The notes beneath the pieces are model-generated. The model made no database searches. It saw only the letters and a program-made list of their open reading frames with translations, and was not told the origin of the DNA. From Siphonodentalium dalli (lineage: Eukaryota; Mollusca; Scaphopoda; Gadilida; Siphonodentaliidae): DNA of 64,000 bases. Of this stretch, positions 62,890 to 64,000 are shown piece after piece; the stretch's first letter is position 1; every line of letters begins with the position of its first letter. The stretch is from assembly GCA_032622095.1 (NCBI GenBank), contig CP136061.1:136173587-136237586 (forward strand), in the 5' to 3' direction. The translations under genes were made by a program, and so were the position numbers.

Positions 62890-63023
62890 GGGGGGGGGGG
62901 TGTCAAAAAATGGTCGGAAAAAACTGCCGAAAACGTTTGGCGGTGGGGGTGGGTGGGTACAAAAAATGATCGAAAGGGAAAAAATGCCATACGTGCCTGA
63001 AATTGTTTTCCGACCCCCCCCCT
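62890..63023 (-). repeat. Poly-G-ended repeat (family P), copy 6
   Basis: Minus strand: G10, TCGGAAAACAATTTCAGG, CACGTATGGCA, CCCACCCACCCCCACCG and a closing C10. Both ends are homopolymers. It lies 330 bp from copy 5 in opposite orientation. Confidence 0.8.
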
Positions 63024-64000
63024 GACCACAACGGAAATAAGTCTGCCCATATAAGGTTCATTGTGCCATCCCAGATATCTGGTCTGTACGTGTAGAATTC
63101 ATCTTGATATTCGGCAGTTACTTACTGCCTCAAATCAAATTGTTTCCACTCCGACTTTCACCTCATATCATATACAAAACTGTTAAAATACCGTATACAC
63201 TGCTGTCAAACTCTTGTTTTGTCTGAACATGTCTACATGCATGTATACACTAGTCTATAGTAATCAAATATAATATTACAAGCACGTGAGCGAGACGTAC
63301 TTTGAGGTTTTAGACATGTCTTGTGTTAAGGGTTAATGTCGCAGTGATTCCTGATTTACCGATTTGTGAGTAAAAATCTTTTATTGGGACGTTTATCGGT
63401 GATTTATATGCAAACGCGAGAAACGTGGGCAGGGAGAAATCAACTCTCCAAACAAGATAGCATCAGATCAATACATTCCTGTCGAGTTGCCGTGCTCAGA
63501 GACGGTCCTCAGTCGATGCATAAAACATATCATTTTATACGCCGTTCGGGACTCTCCACGAATTGCGAGTCACTGTTTTATCAGATGATTGGTGCATTTT
63601 CATATTTGTTCTAAGAGCAATGCGATAAATAGAGATGAAGATGAAGCGACGTGGAGTAAGTTGTTCTCGCACGTCCGTGACACAAATTTAGTCATAACAC
63701 TAAAAGTACTTTTTTTCAGACAAGGTTCTTAACTCATCGATTTGAGAATTTCCACATCTCCACAAAAACGTGACGGGAAATGCAATACTATAGACCGGAC
63801 ATAAAATAAACCTTAGCTGTAGAGCAACCGTATTCCTATACTAATTCCATACTATTTGTCATATATGGATCAAAAATGTTCAGTCGGCGAAAACGGATAT
63901 ATCTTCTCTGAAACCTCCGGAGACTGGCAAAAAATATTGGTTCAAAATATATCGCTTACTTTTGCTGGTCTCAGATTATTTCATGGCCGTGGAATGGTTA
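63024..64000. other. Unassigned sequence at the window end
   Basis: No gene or repeat was recognised. Confidence 0.4.

Overview
The window looks like repeat-dense, gene-poor DNA from an invertebrate animal. It is AT-rich with only short open frames. CpG is not visibly depleted. There are relics of Jockey/CR1-like LINEs and a Helitron, many TTAA-flanked non-autonomous DNA transposons, and no bacterial-style operons or vertebrate-typical repeats. The species cannot be named from sequence alone. I found no intact host gene, tRNA or rRNA gene, or CRISPR array. Nearly all open frames are chance or belong to decayed mobile elements.

Layout. 0-10 kb: the 3' end of a LINE (1.35-1.73 kb), two hairpins, a 0.5-kb TTAA element (6.3-6.8 kb) between direct repeats, and a tandem array of about 450-bp units carrying a long TC microsatellite (7.7-9.3 kb). 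10-20 kb: three inverted-repeat elements (10.8, 13.9 and 14.2 kb), a tandem pair of the 0.5-kb element (16.7-17.7 kb) and poly-G-ended repeats. 20-33 kb: ATC-rich low complexity, a 384-bp inverted-repeat element (26.2 kb), a head-to-tail trimer of Helitron-like elements (27.8-29.6 kb), a LINE C-terminus next to a nested stack of insertions (29.6-31.3 kb), and a LINE reverse transcriptase relic interrupted by a Helitron helicase C-terminus (32.3-33.5 kb). 33-47 kb: a broken C2H2 zinc-finger fragment, a fourth 0.5-kb element with a 38-bp minisatellite at its end, a 0.77-kb foldback (40.8-41.6 kb), possible retrotransposon remains (43.8-45.1 kb) and another Helitron-like element (46.2-46.8 kb). 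47-60 kb: two very large inverted repeats (4.9 and 5.0 kb) built from degenerate ~170-bp modules that each carry AAGATGGC-type motifs, then a near-perfect 213-bp palindrome. 60-64 kb: second copies of earlier repeats.

How it fits together. The most striking property is inverted symmetry at every scale, from 48 bp to 5 kb. At least six unrelated non-autonomous families carry full or one-sided TTAA flanks, which implies piggyBac- or Kolobok-type transposases encoded elsewhere. The Helitron copies keep A|T insertion flanks, and their 122-bp inner repeats carry exact NRF1-type motifs. No gene system is supported. The best candidates for something not previously described are the giant modular palindromes, the poly-G-ended interspersed family and the recurring paired AAAGAGCG module.
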